64,000 nt of DNA from assembly GCF_902459565.1 (NCBI RefSeq), contig NZ_CABPSN010000013.1, positions 1 through 64,000 on the forward strand, read 5' to 3'. The translations under genes were made by a program, and so were the position numbers. The notes under the pieces are model-generated. The model made no database searches. It saw nothing but the letters and a program-made list of their open reading frames with translations, and was not told the origin of the DNA. This document shows positions 35,642-45,067 of the stretch, in pieces (position 1 is the first letter of the stretch; each line of letters opens with the position of its first letter). This DNA is from Pandoraea aquatica. Lineage in GTDB: Bacteria; Pseudomonadota; Gammaproteobacteria; Burkholderiales; Burkholderiaceae.

Positions 35642-37313
35642 TGCGTCTTTCAAACCTTCTTCGTATTCCCGCGTCATTCCCCGTCTGATTCAGCTTGCGG
35701 CTGCGGGCGTGATGCTGTCGTCTGCCGCGTGCACCAAGGCCACGCCCGGTGGCCCGCTTCCCGTTGAAATTGCCGTGGATGCGGCGGCGAACCGGCACCC
35801 GATCAGTCCGCTGATCTACGGCATCAACTTCGGTACGACGACGATGTTGCAGGATCTGCGCGCGCCGCTGAACCGTTCGGGCGGCAACAGTGCGTCGGCG
35901 TACAACTGGCGGCTCGACGCGCGTAACGCCGGTCGCGACTGGTATTACGAGAGCCTGCCCGTCAATCCGGCGGACATCAACGATCAGTTCGGCGACCGTT
36001 TCGTGGCGCTCACGCAGGCCGCCGGTGCGCAGCCGATCATCACCATCTCCATGCTCGGCCGCGTGGCCACGCTGTCGCGCTCACGCGACCGGCTGGCGAG
36101 CTTCTCCATCGCCAAGTACGGCCCGCAGCAGAATCACGACGTGGACGGCATGACCGACGCGGGTAACGGCATTCTGCGCGACGGCACACTCGTCAAGAAC
36201 GATCCGGACGACGCCACCGTGCCCGACGATCCCGCGAGTCAGCAAGCCCGTGTGACGGCGCTGGTGCAGCAGTTCGGCCCGGCGCGCGCGGGCGGCGTGA
36301 AGTACTACGCGATGGATAACGAGCCGAGTCTGTGGCAGTTGATCCACAACAACTCGCATCCGACGGGCGCGCACGCCAGCGAGATCGCCGCCAAGGTGAT
36401 CGCGTATTCGCGCGCGGTGAAGACAGCGGACCCGAGTGCCAAGGTGCTCGCGCCGGAAGAGTGGGGCTGGAACGGCTATCTGTACAGCGGCTTCGATCAG
36501 CAGCATTCGGTCACGCACGGTTACGCGCAAGCGCCGGACCGGCTGAACGAGACGGGCGGCATGCCGTACATCCCATGGCTGCTCACACAGTGGAAAAAGG
36601 CCGGTCGTCCGGTCGACATCTTCAGTCTGCACTTCTACCCGCAGAGCAAAGAGTACGAGGAGCCGGCCGACGGCAACTCGACCGAGATCGCGCTCATGCG
36701 CAACCGGTCGACGCGCAATCTGTGGGATCCGAATTACAAGGATCCGACGTGGATCAACAGCGTGGTCGCGCTGATTCCGATGATGCGTCAGTGGGTGGAC
36801 ACGTATTACTACCCCGGCACGCCCATCGCGCTCACGGAGTACAACTGGGGCGCGGACACCCGTATGAACGGGGCGACGGCGCAGGCCGACATCCTCGGTA
36901 TCTTCGGACGTGAAAAGCTGGACATGGCGACGCGATGGGGCACGCTCGATCCGTCGATGCCGGTCTACAAGGCGATCAAGCTGTATCGCAATTACGACGG
37001 CCACGGCGGCGAATTCGGCTCGACCAGCGTGTCGGCCACCGTCCCTGATCCCGATACGGTATCGGCGTTCGCGGCGGTGCGTCCGAAAGACGGTGCGCTG
37101 ACCGTGGTCGTCATCAACAAACAACTCGACCGTGCGGCGCAGACCAACGTCTCGCTCGCCAATTTCGCTGCGTCGGGTACGGGCGAAGTCTGGCAACTGG
37201 CGGACAACAAGCTGACGCGGCAGCCGGACGTCACCTATGCCGGCAGCGCGCTGCGCGCCGATCTGCCGCCGCAGAGCATTTTGCTGTTCGTGCTGCATAA
37301 AGCGAAGAACTGA
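35619..37313 (+). CDS. GH44-like glycoside hydrolase, exported lipoprotein
   Basis: 564 residues from the ATG at 35619. A long basic leader ends in a lipobox-like VMLSSAAC. PISPLIYGINFG, NRSGGNSASAYNW and DNEPSLW are what I know from GH44 (endoglucanase/xyloglucanase); the probable acid/base is Glu235 in DNEP and the probable nucleophile Glu407 in LTEYNWG. The C-terminal part from about 460 is a beta-sandwich (GALTVVVINKQLDRA). It overlaps the polymerase gene and is followed 14 bases later by the flippase gene, so it is part of polymer synthesis, probably trimming or releasing chains in the periplasm or at the surface. Confidence 0.82.
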   Translation: MRVLPRRSASFKPSSYSRVIPRLIQLAAAGVMLSSAACTKATPGGPLPVEIAVDAAANRHPISPLIYGINFGTTTMLQDLRAPLNRSGGNSASAYNWRLDARNAGRDWYYESLPVNPADINDQFGDRFVALTQAAGAQPIITISMLGRVATLSRSRDRLASFSIAKYGPQQNHDVDGMTDAGNGILRDGTLVKNDPDDATVPDDPASQQARVTALVQQFGPARAGGVKYYAMDNEPSLWQLIHNNSHPTGAHASEIAAKVIAYSRAVKTADPSAKVLAPEEWGWNGYLYSGFDQQHSVTHGYAQAPDRLNETGGMPYIPWLLTQWKKAGRPVDIFSLHFYPQSKEYEEPADGNSTEIALMRNRSTRNLWDPNYKDPTWINSVVALIPMMRQWVDTYYYPGTPIALTEYNWGADTRMNGATAQADILGIFGREKLDMATRWGTLDPSMPVYKAIKLYRNYDGHGGEFGSTSVSATVPDPDTVSAFAAVRPKDGALTVVVINKQLDRAAQTNVSLANFAASGTGEVWQLADNKLTRQPDVTYAGSALRADLPPQSILLFVLHKAKN

Positions 37314-37327
37314 GCCGGTGAACTGAG

Positions 37328-38677
37328 ATGCCAGACACGCCCAACAGGTCCGCGCCGTCTACGAAATCCGGGGCTTCGATGCTGCGCGGCAGTGTGATCA
37401 GCCTCGGCGTGCGGCTACTGGATTTGCCGAGCCGCTACGGTTTTCACTTGCTGATTGCGGCGGCGTTGGGCGTTGTCGAGACCGGTAACTTCTACATCGT
37501 CTTCAGCACGATGGTCGCGCTCGCAGGTTTCGGGCGTCTCGGGATGGATCAGGCGCTCACGCGACAGTTGGCGATGGACATTGCGTCTGGTGAGTCCGCC
37601 GCCGTGCGTCCGACGATCCGGCGTGCGCTGACGCATGTGTTCATTGCGTCGGCCGCCGTCTCGGTGCTGCTCGCTGGCGGGGCGGCGCTCTTCGCCAACG
37701 ACATCCTGAAGAAGCCGGAGCTTGTCCTGCCGCTCATGCTGGGCGCGCTGTCGTTTATCCCGCAGAACATGGGCGCGGCGGTTGCCGGTGCGCTTGCCGG
37801 ATTGCAGCGCGTGGGCTTCAGTCAGATGATCTACTCGTGGCTGTGGCCGGCGGTGTTCTGCGTGGCGGCGATTCCGCTGGTGGCAACGGGCAAGCTGACG
37901 GTCGTCAACACGCTGATCCTTACGGCCGCAAGTTTCACGGTGGCGGCGTTGGTGGGCGCAGTGCTGCTTCGCCGCTTCCTGCGCGACGTGCCCGCAGGTG
38001 AGCCGCATGGCGCGATTCCTGGCTTGCTCAAGCCGGGCCTGTCGCTCTTCTCGCTCGAACTCACCAAGCTGCTGATCACGTCGGCACCGGCCATTGTGCT
38101 GGGGATTGTGGCGTTGTCGCGCGAGACGGGGTTGTTTGCGTTGGCGTGGCGTCTGGCGCTGGTCGTCAACATTCTGATCAGCGGCGTGACCGGGATGGCT
38201 GCGCCGCGATTTGCGAGTCTTTACGCGCGTCAGGATCTGCCGGGACTGGAGCGCAGTGCGGCGCAGGCGATTGGGCTAGTGTTGTTTCTGGCGCTGCCGG
38301 TCACGCTCGGCATGCTCGTTGTTCCGCAGTTCCTGCTGGGACTGTTCGGGCACGGGTTCGACGATGGCGCGAGCGCCTTGCGCGTGCTCGCGCTCGGTCA
38401 GATCGCCGCCGCGTGTTTCACCGCGATGCCCGAATTGCTCGGCATGACGGCACATACGCGTGCGCTGATGCGCATCAACGTGGTGTCGGTCGTGGTGCTG
38501 CTCGTGGGGCTGGCGGTGCTCACGCCGATGGGCGGCAGTGTCGGCGCGTCGGTTGCAGCGTCGCTGGCGATTGCCGTGAACGGTGCCGCCGCCGCGTGGG
38601 CCGCACACCGCCTGCTCGGTGTGTCGCCGTTCGCGACGCTCTGGCAGTGGACGGCGGGGCGGCTCTCGCGTCGTTGA
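37328..38677 (+). CDS. Wzx-type lipid-linked repeat-unit flippase
   Basis: 449 residues, 12-14 predicted membrane spans in the MATE/MVF fold. It begins after a short cytoplasmic Ser-rich leader with LRGSVISLGVRLLDLPSRYG, a typical Wzx first helix, and contains the central FSLELTKLLITSAPAIVLG. It should move the undecaprenyl-linked repeat unit across the inner membrane. Last gene of the plus-strand branch starting at 33510. Confidence 0.88.
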   Translation: MPDTPNRSAPSTKSGASMLRGSVISLGVRLLDLPSRYGFHLLIAAALGVVETGNFYIVFSTMVALAGFGRLGMDQALTRQLAMDIASGESAAVRPTIRRALTHVFIASAAVSVLLAGGAALFANDILKKPELVLPLMLGALSFIPQNMGAAVAGALAGLQRVGFSQMIYSWLWPAVFCVAAIPLVATGKLTVVNTLILTAASFTVAALVGAVLLRRFLRDVPAGEPHGAIPGLLKPGLSLFSLELTKLLITSAPAIVLGIVALSRETGLFALAWRLALVVNILISGVTGMAAPRFASLYARQDLPGLERSAAQAIGLVLFLALPVTLGMLVVPQFLLGLFGHGFDDGASALRVLALGQIAAACFTAMPELLGMTAHTRALMRINVVSVVVLLVGLAVLTPMGGSVGASVAASLAIAVNGAAAAWAAHRLLGVSPFATLWQWTAGRLSRR

Positions 38678-38743
38678 TCGCGGCGTCGATCGCGTCGTCG
38701 ATTTGATGGGGCGCAGCGGCCCCGTTGCGTCGAAGCGACCGTC

Positions 38744-39676
38744 TTACCGGTCGCGGGCGGCTTCCGCCTGAACCGCGTCGCGCCAGGGCGTCCACGACAG
38801 CTCGAACGTCTTTTCCGCGCGGCTACCGTCCAGCACGATGTCCTGTTGCCACAGCCGCGCGAGCGACGGCGGCAACGGCGCAGGCAATCCCTTCACACCG
38901 ATCTTTCGTCCCGCGATCTCGGCGATCTTGAGCGCCGGGGCGACGAGCTTCGTTTCGATCTTCAGACGTCGGCCACCGATGCGCTTCACGGGCGTCGCGC
39001 CCAGCGCCATCGCGTAAGCGGTGAAGTATTCGTTCCAGCGCGGCGAACCGGTCATGGCGAGGTTGTAGGCGTGACCGCCTGCTGCCGGATTGCGCAGCGC
39101 GTTCAGCGCGACCTTCACGACATCGTCCACGTGTACGAGATTGCTGTGTGCGTCACCAGCGGCACCGAGGTCGCCGAGGCGACCGGCACGCAGCAGTTCG
39201 GCAATGCGGGCAGACCATTGCGGGCTGCCGCCGCCATACACACATCCCGGGCGCAACAACGTCACCGTCGACAGACCGGCCAGCGCCTGCTCGGCTTCCA
39301 CCTTGGCCATGCCGTAGGGACTCGCACCTGCGAGGGCGGCGGACTCGTCGACATGCCCTTCGGCAATGCCATACACCGCCATCGAGCTGAAGTAGACGAC
39401 GGGCAGCGGCGTGCTGCGTGCGTCCAGTGCCTGACGCAACGCGCGCGCGTTCGCCACGATCGTTTCCGGCGACCCGGCAACGCAGTTCACCAGACCGTCG
39501 ACGTCGGCGAGCGCTTCGCCAAGCGAGGCGGCAGACAGGGCGTCGACCACGCGCATGCCCGAGCCCGGACGGCGCGACGCGGCGACAGGCGCCGCCCAGT
39601 CGCTGGCGGCGAGCGCGTCCACGATGTGACGGCCAATGAACCCGGTCGCGCCGGTAACAAGAATGCGAGCTTTCAT
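38744..39676 (-). CDS. NAD-dependent epimerase/dehydratase (extended SDR)
   Basis: 310 residues. The N-terminal Rossmann motif is VTGATGFIGRHIVD, and the catalytic YGMAK follows a serine strand (VVYFSSMAVYG). HSNLVHVDDVVKVAL is the conserved third segment. It resembles UDP-glucose 4-epimerase-like enzymes of polysaccharide loci, making or modifying the nucleotide sugar used by the transferases. It lies 13 bases after the GMC oxidoreductase gene, so they are co-transcribed. Confidence 0.9.
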   Translation of the reverse strand: MKARILVTGATGFIGRHIVDALAASDWAAPVAASRRPGSGMRVVDALSAASLGEALADVDGLVNCVAGSPETIVANARALRQALDARSTPLPVVYFSSMAVYGIAEGHVDESAALAGASPYGMAKVEAEQALAGLSTVTLLRPGCVYGGGSPQWSARIAELLRAGRLGDLGAAGDAHSNLVHVDDVVKVALNALRNPAAGGHAYNLAMTGSPRWNEYFTAYAMALGATPVKRIGGRRLKIETKLVAPALKIAEIAGRKIGVKGLPAPLPPSLARLWQQDIVLDGSRAEKTFELSWTPWRDAVQAEAARDR

Positions 39677-39689
39677 AGGGCGGACGGAA

Positions 39690-41411
39690 TCAGTGAGCGG
39701 TGGAGGGTGTCGAGGTGACGGGAACGGGCAGGGCGGTCACATTCGCCTGCCGCTGCAAATGATCTGCGAGGCGCAGCGCGAGCGCCACGATGCTCAGCGT
39801 GGGGTTGGCCTGGCCGGACGTCGGGAAGACCGCTGCGCCCGCGATAAACACGTTGTCGGCCTCATGCAGACGACCATTGGCATCGACCACGCTCGTGCGC
39901 GGATCGTCGCCCATGCGGGCGGTGCCGATGTGATGGCCGCCGTAAGCGCCATAGCGCGTCATCTCGCCTTCGACTTCGGCGGGATCGTACGAAAAGCTGC
40001 CGACGCCGGTGCGTTCGATTTCCTGCGCGAGCGCGGCCAGCGAGCGCGTCACGGTGGCTACGTCCTGCTGCGTGTAGCGCCAGTCGATGTGAATACGCCG
40101 CATGCCCAGCGCGTCCCGTTCGTCACCGACCGTGACCCGGCTGTCTTCACAGGGCGCTTGCTCGGCGTGGAAGTCGAGACTGAAGCGAAGGTTGGCCGGA
40201 CGCACGATCACCGACGGGAACTTGCGCGTGGCGAGCGTGCGGTGCGTGAGCCAATGCGTGAGGAAGCGCACGGTGTTGGGCACATCCGTGATGACGTTGC
40301 GCGCGTGGGCCAGCCAGTTGCCAACGCCACCCGGTGCATCTCCGTAAAGCCGCTTCGCATACTCGTAGGGCACGATGGGCCGTGCGAGATAGAGCGCCGA
40401 GAGAATGCCGTTGCCGTGCCCTGCGTCCGGAATGCGCGGGTGATGCAGACGGGCGATGAAGTTGCCTGCGTGGAGGTCGTGCTGCGCTTGCGGGCGCAAT
40501 GCCAGACGTCGACGGCAATAGATGCCTTCGTCCGAGACGTCGTAGCCGTGCCACACGGAACTCGCGCCCGACAGATCGATTGTGCCTATGGTCCCGGCGA
40601 TATGGCTCATGTAGTAGCGACCGACGACGTCGTGCGCGTTCCCCAATCCATTGCCGCTGACGCCCGGACTGTTCAGCAGCAGACGAGGTACCTCCAGCCC
40701 GCCCGTCGCCAGCACATACGCGCGGGCCGCGACCGTGAAGGCTTTACCGTCGAGCGTCTTCACCTGTGCGGGGCCGACGAGGCGGGTTGCGTCGTTCTGC
40801 GCATCGCTGCGCTGGGGCAGATGACAGAGATTAGCGTGCTGCACCACACGCACTCGACCTTTGGCGAGACGGTTGCGGTAACGCGCGCCGAAGTCAGTCG
40901 GACAACTAAATCTCTCCAGCGTGTTCGTCGAGAAGACGTCGCTATTGAAGTTGCCGATCATCGGGCGCGACGGATGGCCGGCGCGTGGGAACGCCTGCTC
41001 GGCGGTATACGCGAACTCACCCGCTTCGCAAAGCGCGTTGGCTTGTCCGTACCACGGCATCAGCGCGTCGAGCCCGATGGGCCAGCCGCTGTGCGGCATG
41101 TAGTCGCGCGCTTCGAAGTCGATGGCGTCGAGCGGCATGCAGCGTCCGCCCCACAGCGTGGTCGAGCCGCCGAAGCGGCGCACGCGATAGCTGTCCGCAG
41201 GCGGATGCAGGCGCGCGTCGGCGACGGTGCCCGTGTAAAGCTGCTGTACGGCGGGCTCGGGGGCGTCGCCACCACTCTCGAGCAGGATCACGTCGAGGCC
41301 GCTGGCTTCGAGCACCAGCGCGAGCGTGATGCCGGCCGCGCCCGCACCTGCGATGCACAAGTCGGCTTGCAGTTCGGTACCGGCAGGAATGTCGTTGGCG
41401 TCGAGGATCAT
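39690..41411 (-). CDS. GMC family FAD-dependent oxidoreductase
   Basis: 573 residues without a Tat signal. The FAD motif is DLCIAGAGAAGITLALVLEA, then GGSTTLWGGRCMPLDAIDFE. The C-terminal substrate domain has GGHHIGTARMGDDP and a final GQANPTLSIVALALRLADHL, with the active-site His of the GMC family in HHIGT. It probably oxidises a hydroxyl of a sugar or lipid-linked intermediate. Co-transcribed with the epimerase and divergent from the WecG-like gene, it belongs to the exopolysaccharide locus. Confidence 0.9.
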   Translation of the reverse strand: MILDANDIPAGTELQADLCIAGAGAAGITLALVLEASGLDVILLESGGDAPEPAVQQLYTGTVADARLHPPADSYRVRRFGGSTTLWGGRCMPLDAIDFEARDYMPHSGWPIGLDALMPWYGQANALCEAGEFAYTAEQAFPRAGHPSRPMIGNFNSDVFSTNTLERFSCPTDFGARYRNRLAKGRVRVVQHANLCHLPQRSDAQNDATRLVGPAQVKTLDGKAFTVAARAYVLATGGLEVPRLLLNSPGVSGNGLGNAHDVVGRYYMSHIAGTIGTIDLSGASSVWHGYDVSDEGIYCRRRLALRPQAQHDLHAGNFIARLHHPRIPDAGHGNGILSALYLARPIVPYEYAKRLYGDAPGGVGNWLAHARNVITDVPNTVRFLTHWLTHRTLATRKFPSVIVRPANLRFSLDFHAEQAPCEDSRVTVGDERDALGMRRIHIDWRYTQQDVATVTRSLAALAQEIERTGVGSFSYDPAEVEGEMTRYGAYGGHHIGTARMGDDPRTSVVDANGRLHEADNVFIAGAAVFPTSGQANPTLSIVALALRLADHLQRQANVTALPVPVTSTPSTAH

Positions 41412-41549
41412 CGTGTGTTCAAAATACGCGACGTGTTGTGAAAAGTGTCACTGACGTGCGCGAAGTGCGCTGCTACTATCGTGCCTGCTCTCGAATGCGT
41501 GCGGACGTCGCACGTCAAAAAAGCAGGGATACCAGGGGTACGAAACGTT

Positions 41550-42365
41550 ATGAGCCGCGACACCGATCTGCAAGCTGCACCGGCATCTTCCGTACGCGAA
41601 GTCTTCGAGCCTAACGTCGCACTGTTCGGTCTGAACATTGCTGCCGTACCGTTCGAGACCGCCGTCGAAGTGCTCACGCAAACCGCCATGCTTCGCGATG
41701 GCCGCTCGCGCATCGTCGTCACGCCGAACGTCGACCACATTGTGCGTCTCGACACGCAACCGGAATTCAAACGCGAATACCGCAACGCCGACTTTCTCTT
41801 TGCCGATGGCATGCCCATCATCTGGGCAAGCCGCTTGTTCGGCAAACCGCTACCGGGGCGCGTGACCGGTGCCGATCTGCTGCCCGCGCTGTGCGATAAC
41901 GCACGTGCGGCGGGCCGTAAAGCGGTCTTCGTCGGCGGACGTCCCGGACAGGAAGCCCAACTGACGGAAGGTTTGTCGCGACGCTTTCCCGGACTCGACT
42001 TCACGCTGCTGATTCCGTCGATGACGTTCGATCCGACCGGTGCCGAGGGCCAGGACATCGCACAGCGCGTTCGTGCCCTCGCGCCCGATCTCATCTTCGT
42101 CTGCCTCGGCATGCCGAAGCAGGAGCGCTGGGCGATGGCATACGCCGACACGATGCCCGGCGGTCTGATGCTCTGCGTCGGGGCCGCCATCGAGTTCGCC
42201 GCCGGCATGCAAAAGCGTGCGCCGAAATGGATGCAGCGCACCGGTTCGGAATGGATGTATCGCATCTTGCAAAACCCCGGCCGTATGTGGCGTCGCTATC
42301 TCGTCGACGACCGCCGTTTCATCGGCATCTGCTGGCGTCAGTGGCGCGAACTCGGACGCGAGTGA
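41550..42365 (+). CDS. WecG/TagA/CpsF family glycosyltransferase (GumM-like)
   Basis: 271 residues from the ATG at 41550, preceded by CCAGGGG; the frame extends further upstream without a ribosome site. Landmarks: TPNVDHIVRLDTQPEF, FLFADGMPIIWASRLFG, KPLPGRVTGADLLPAL, and FVCLGMPKQERW. These proteins (GT26) work at the inner face of the membrane, adding ManNAcA, ManNAc or, in GumM's case, a hexose/uronic acid to a lipid-linked sugar. It is convergent with the initiating transferase, which makes its acceptor. Confidence 0.93.
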   Translation: MSRDTDLQAAPASSVREVFEPNVALFGLNIAAVPFETAVEVLTQTAMLRDGRSRIVVTPNVDHIVRLDTQPEFKREYRNADFLFADGMPIIWASRLFGKPLPGRVTGADLLPALCDNARAAGRKAVFVGGRPGQEAQLTEGLSRRFPGLDFTLLIPSMTFDPTGAEGQDIAQRVRALAPDLIFVCLGMPKQERWAMAYADTMPGGLMLCVGAAIEFAAGMQKRAPKWMQRTGSEWMYRILQNPGRMWRRYLVDDRRFIGICWRQWRELGRE

Positions 42366-42393
42366 CCTGTCTCGGGCCACGCGCCCGTTCGAC

Positions 42394-43809
42394 TTAGATT
42401 GCGTTGTGCCCCGTCACCATGACGGGAATCGTCTTGAGCAGAATCTTGATGTCCAGCCACAACGACCAGTGCGTGATGTAGTAACGGTCGTATTCCACGC
42501 GCCGCTGCATCTTGTCCGGCGTATCGGTTTCTCCGCGCAGACCATTGATCTGCGCCCATCCCGTGATCCCCGGTTTGACGCTGTGACGCAGCATGTAGCC
42601 GGGAATCACGCGCCGGTACATTTCGTTATGTTCTTCCGCATGCGGACGCGGCCCCACGAGACTCATCGAACCGGCGAGCACGTCGAAGAGCTGCGGCAAC
42701 TCGTCGAGCGACGTGCGGCGCAGATGCTTGCCGATCGCCGTAATACGACTATCGCCTGCATGGGCCTGACGCAGCCCACCCGTAGCGGCGGCCGCGGCAT
42801 CTTCGGGCTGTAACACACGCATCGAACGGAACTTATGAATGACGATCGGCTCGCCGCGCTCGCCGTAGCGACGCTGGCGGAAGAGGATCGGGCCGGGTGA
42901 GTCGAGTCGTACCGCGATGGCCACCGCCAACATCACCGGGCTGAGCAGCAGCAGGATCACCGATGCGCCGACCAGATCGATGCCGCGCTTGATCATGCGC
43001 AGCAGGCCCTGCACGGTGACGTCGTGCAGGGCGAGCAGCGGCACGCCTGCGATGTCGGTGCTCGACATCGGCAGATCGCCGGGGAAACTGAACTCCGGCA
43101 GCAGGTAGATGGCCGCCGTCGAATCGTACAGTCGGTTGACGATCTCGCTGGTGAGCCCCTTGTTGTCCTGCTGGCCGATGGCGATGAAGACGATCTCGTA
43201 CTCGTTGGCCTGAATGCGCGCGGCGGCGTCGGCGTAGCGGCCGAGGTAGGGCGGGAGGACTTCGCCGTCGTCCGGCGTGACGGGCGCTTCGCTGTAATAG
43301 CCCGCGACCTGAATGCCGAGGATCGGCGAGCGTTGCAGACGCAGGTTCAGTTTGCGTGCTTCAGGCCCGAGTCCGAAGAAGGCCGCGCGGCGCTGATTGC
43401 CGGGCGCATTGTTGATGCTGTGTGCCATGCCGCGCAGTACGGCAAGCCCGATCATCTGCAACGGCAGCGCGAGGAGCAGCCACTGGGCCACCATCATGCG
43501 CACGTCTTCGGTGCTTTCGTACGTCAGGAACAGCAACACGATGGCGGTGACCAGCACGCGGCACCAGCGCATGGCACCGCGTCCGAGCATCCACCCGAGA
43601 TTGCGGGCGCTGGCGAGCAAATGGAAACGCGCGAAGACGATGAACGCCGCTGCGCCCAAGGTGCAGACGAGTGTTAGCCCGTAGGGGGTATAGGGGTTGT
43701 GTCCGTTCAGTCGCAGGACGGTGAAAAAGGCGCCTGCATTGAGCACTGCGCTGAAGCCGCCGACCATCGCCATGAAGAGCCGATGGTGGTAAGTCGTCTG
43801 AGTCGACAT
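42394..43809 (-). CDS. Undecaprenyl-phosphate glucose phosphotransferase (WcaJ/GumD type)
   Basis: 471 residues. Four N-terminal membrane spans, a nucleotide-binding-like middle (FFGLGPEARKLNLRL), one further span (VGASVILLLLSPVMLAVAIA), and the C-terminal sugar-transferase domain: GPILFRQRRYGERGEPIVIH, KFRSMR, RRTSLDELPQLFDVLAGSMS, LVGPRPHAEEHN and a final GQINGLRG-like AQINGLRGETDT. It starts repeat-unit synthesis by loading hexose-1-phosphate, probably glucose, onto undecaprenyl phosphate. It is the outermost gene of the exopolysaccharide locus. Confidence 0.94.
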   Translation of the reverse strand: MSTQTTYHHRLFMAMVGGFSAVLNAGAFFTVLRLNGHNPYTPYGLTLVCTLGAAAFIVFARFHLLASARNLGWMLGRGAMRWCRVLVTAIVLLFLTYESTEDVRMMVAQWLLLALPLQMIGLAVLRGMAHSINNAPGNQRRAAFFGLGPEARKLNLRLQRSPILGIQVAGYYSEAPVTPDDGEVLPPYLGRYADAAARIQANEYEIVFIAIGQQDNKGLTSEIVNRLYDSTAAIYLLPEFSFPGDLPMSSTDIAGVPLLALHDVTVQGLLRMIKRGIDLVGASVILLLLSPVMLAVAIAVRLDSPGPILFRQRRYGERGEPIVIHKFRSMRVLQPEDAAAAATGGLRQAHAGDSRITAIGKHLRRTSLDELPQLFDVLAGSMSLVGPRPHAEEHNEMYRRVIPGYMLRHSVKPGITGWAQINGLRGETDTPDKMQRRVEYDRYYITHWSLWLDIKILLKTIPVMVTGHNAI

Positions 43810-44028
43810 GACGAAATTCGAAGGGTAGCGGTAACTGACGGACTCGACAAAGATCCGGAACGGCGGGGGCCCTCCGATGGTCGCACCGATTGCGCGCGTA
43901 TCTTAGCAGGTCATATTCGCTTTGCGTGTGACGTGAAACGGCCGACCAATAGCGCGCGCTGACCGTCAATTATGGTGGGCCGCCGTCCCCCGGGCGTCCC
44001 CCGTCTCCTTGAATGTCGGGCTAGAAAA

Positions 44029-44068
44029 CAACAACGCCCGCCGGGCGCAAACCCGGCGGGCGTTGTTG
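44029..44068 (-). terminator. Terminator of the glycine-zipper lipoprotein gene
   Basis: A stem of about 17 bp, CAACAACGCCCGCCGGG (44029-44045) against CCCGGCGGGCGTTGTTG (44052-44068), six-base loop; on the minus strand TTTTC follows. It lies 18 bases after the minus-strand stop codon. Confidence 0.88.
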
Positions 44069-44085
44069 CTTGCAGCGAATGTCGC

Positions 44086-44601
44086 TTAGTACGGGTACAC
44101 CGTATCGTTCGACACTGCGGCGCGCTGGCCTTGCTGCACGCGCAGCGGCGGCGCTTGCGTGACGGTTGCCACTCGGCCGTCGTCCAGACGCACGGTGATG
44201 CGATACAGCACGTTCGGCTCGCCCATGCTGTTCTCGATGCGGTTGCCGGCGATACCGCCGATGGCCGCGCCGGCGATGGTCGTGGCCGTGCGACCGCGTC
44301 CGCCGCCCATCGTGTTGCCCAGCAGGCCGCCGGCGGCCGCACCCAGGACCGTGCCGAGAATGTTCGGGCTGTTGTTAGGCCCGTTCAGTTGCTCGATGGA
44401 TTGCACCGTGCCGTAAAGCGCACCTTGTTGTTGAGGCGGCTGTTGATATCCCTGCTGATACCCCTGTTGATAGCCGGGCTGCTGATAGCCCTGCTGGTAA
44501 CCCTGTTGCTGATAGCCATATTGCGGGCCCGGAGCCACGCAACCGGCGAGAATGACGGCGGCCAGTGCCGCGCTGATTCCCGTAAGTACTTTGATCTTCA
44601 T
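44086..44601 (-). CDS. Glycine-zipper outer-membrane lipoprotein (SlyB/Pcp-like)
   Basis: 171 residues from the ATG at 44601; signal KVLTGISAALAAVILAG then C. Residues about 20-60 are a Gln/Gly/Tyr-rich repeat stretch (GYQQQGYQQGYQQPGYQQGY). The glycine-zipper 2TM domain follows (GTVLGAAAGGLLGNTMGGG, then TTIAGAAIGGIAGNRIE), then a C-terminal beta part with ITVRLDDGRVATVTQ. Relatives help outer-membrane integrity. The QGY run is unusual in length and probably disordered. Confidence 0.92.
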   Translation of the reverse strand: MKIKVLTGISAALAAVILAGCVAPGPQYGYQQQGYQQGYQQPGYQQGYQQGYQQPPQQQGALYGTVQSIEQLNGPNNSPNILGTVLGAAAGGLLGNTMGGGRGRTATTIAGAAIGGIAGNRIENSMGEPNVLYRITVRLDDGRVATVTQAPPLRVQQGQRAAVSNDTVYPY

Positions 44602-45067
44602 TTTTCGTCCTCGTGAGCGTGAGGTATGGGTGCTTGGTAGGGGCATGTGACTGCCCAGTAGTGCCCGGTAGTGCGCATCTGTTGCGACCACGATGCGGAA
44701 TGTAGGGTTCCGCAGACCTTTTTGCTGTAAGAAAAGGTAAGCGACTGTAAAGACTGTGCATCCGCCCGGAAGCAGCGTGGCGAGCGGGTTTGCCGCCGTC
44801 TCATGACCTGCGCACGACGATTCGAAGTGTTCCTCGATGATATTCCCATCTGGCGAGACGTGGTGTCATGCTCTGCAAACGCTTAACTCATGAGTGGGAA
44901 TCGCTCGAAATTTGGGATGGTTGCGTGGATTTTTGGCGCTAAATGAGCGAATTTTGACGTGTGGCGCGGGAATCGTCTAAGCATATAACGAGAAAACACT
45001 TGGGTTGCATCAGTACCAAGCGGTAACATCGCGACCTTTCGTATTCCGCTTTCTCTGGTTCAGTCCC
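44602..45067. other. Intergenic region, divergent control of lipoprotein and MFS genes
   Basis: 466 bases with no gene I can support. It contains the palindrome ACTCATGAGT (44886-44895) followed by an AT-rich stretch before the transporter gene, and a Shine-Dalgarno-like CGAGGACG before the lipoprotein start. No clear sigma-70 elements. Confidence 0.5.

Noticed and set aside
39636-41441. A 601-codon plus-strand frame
   Set aside because: Shadow of the GMC oxidoreductase gene; no recognisable domain.
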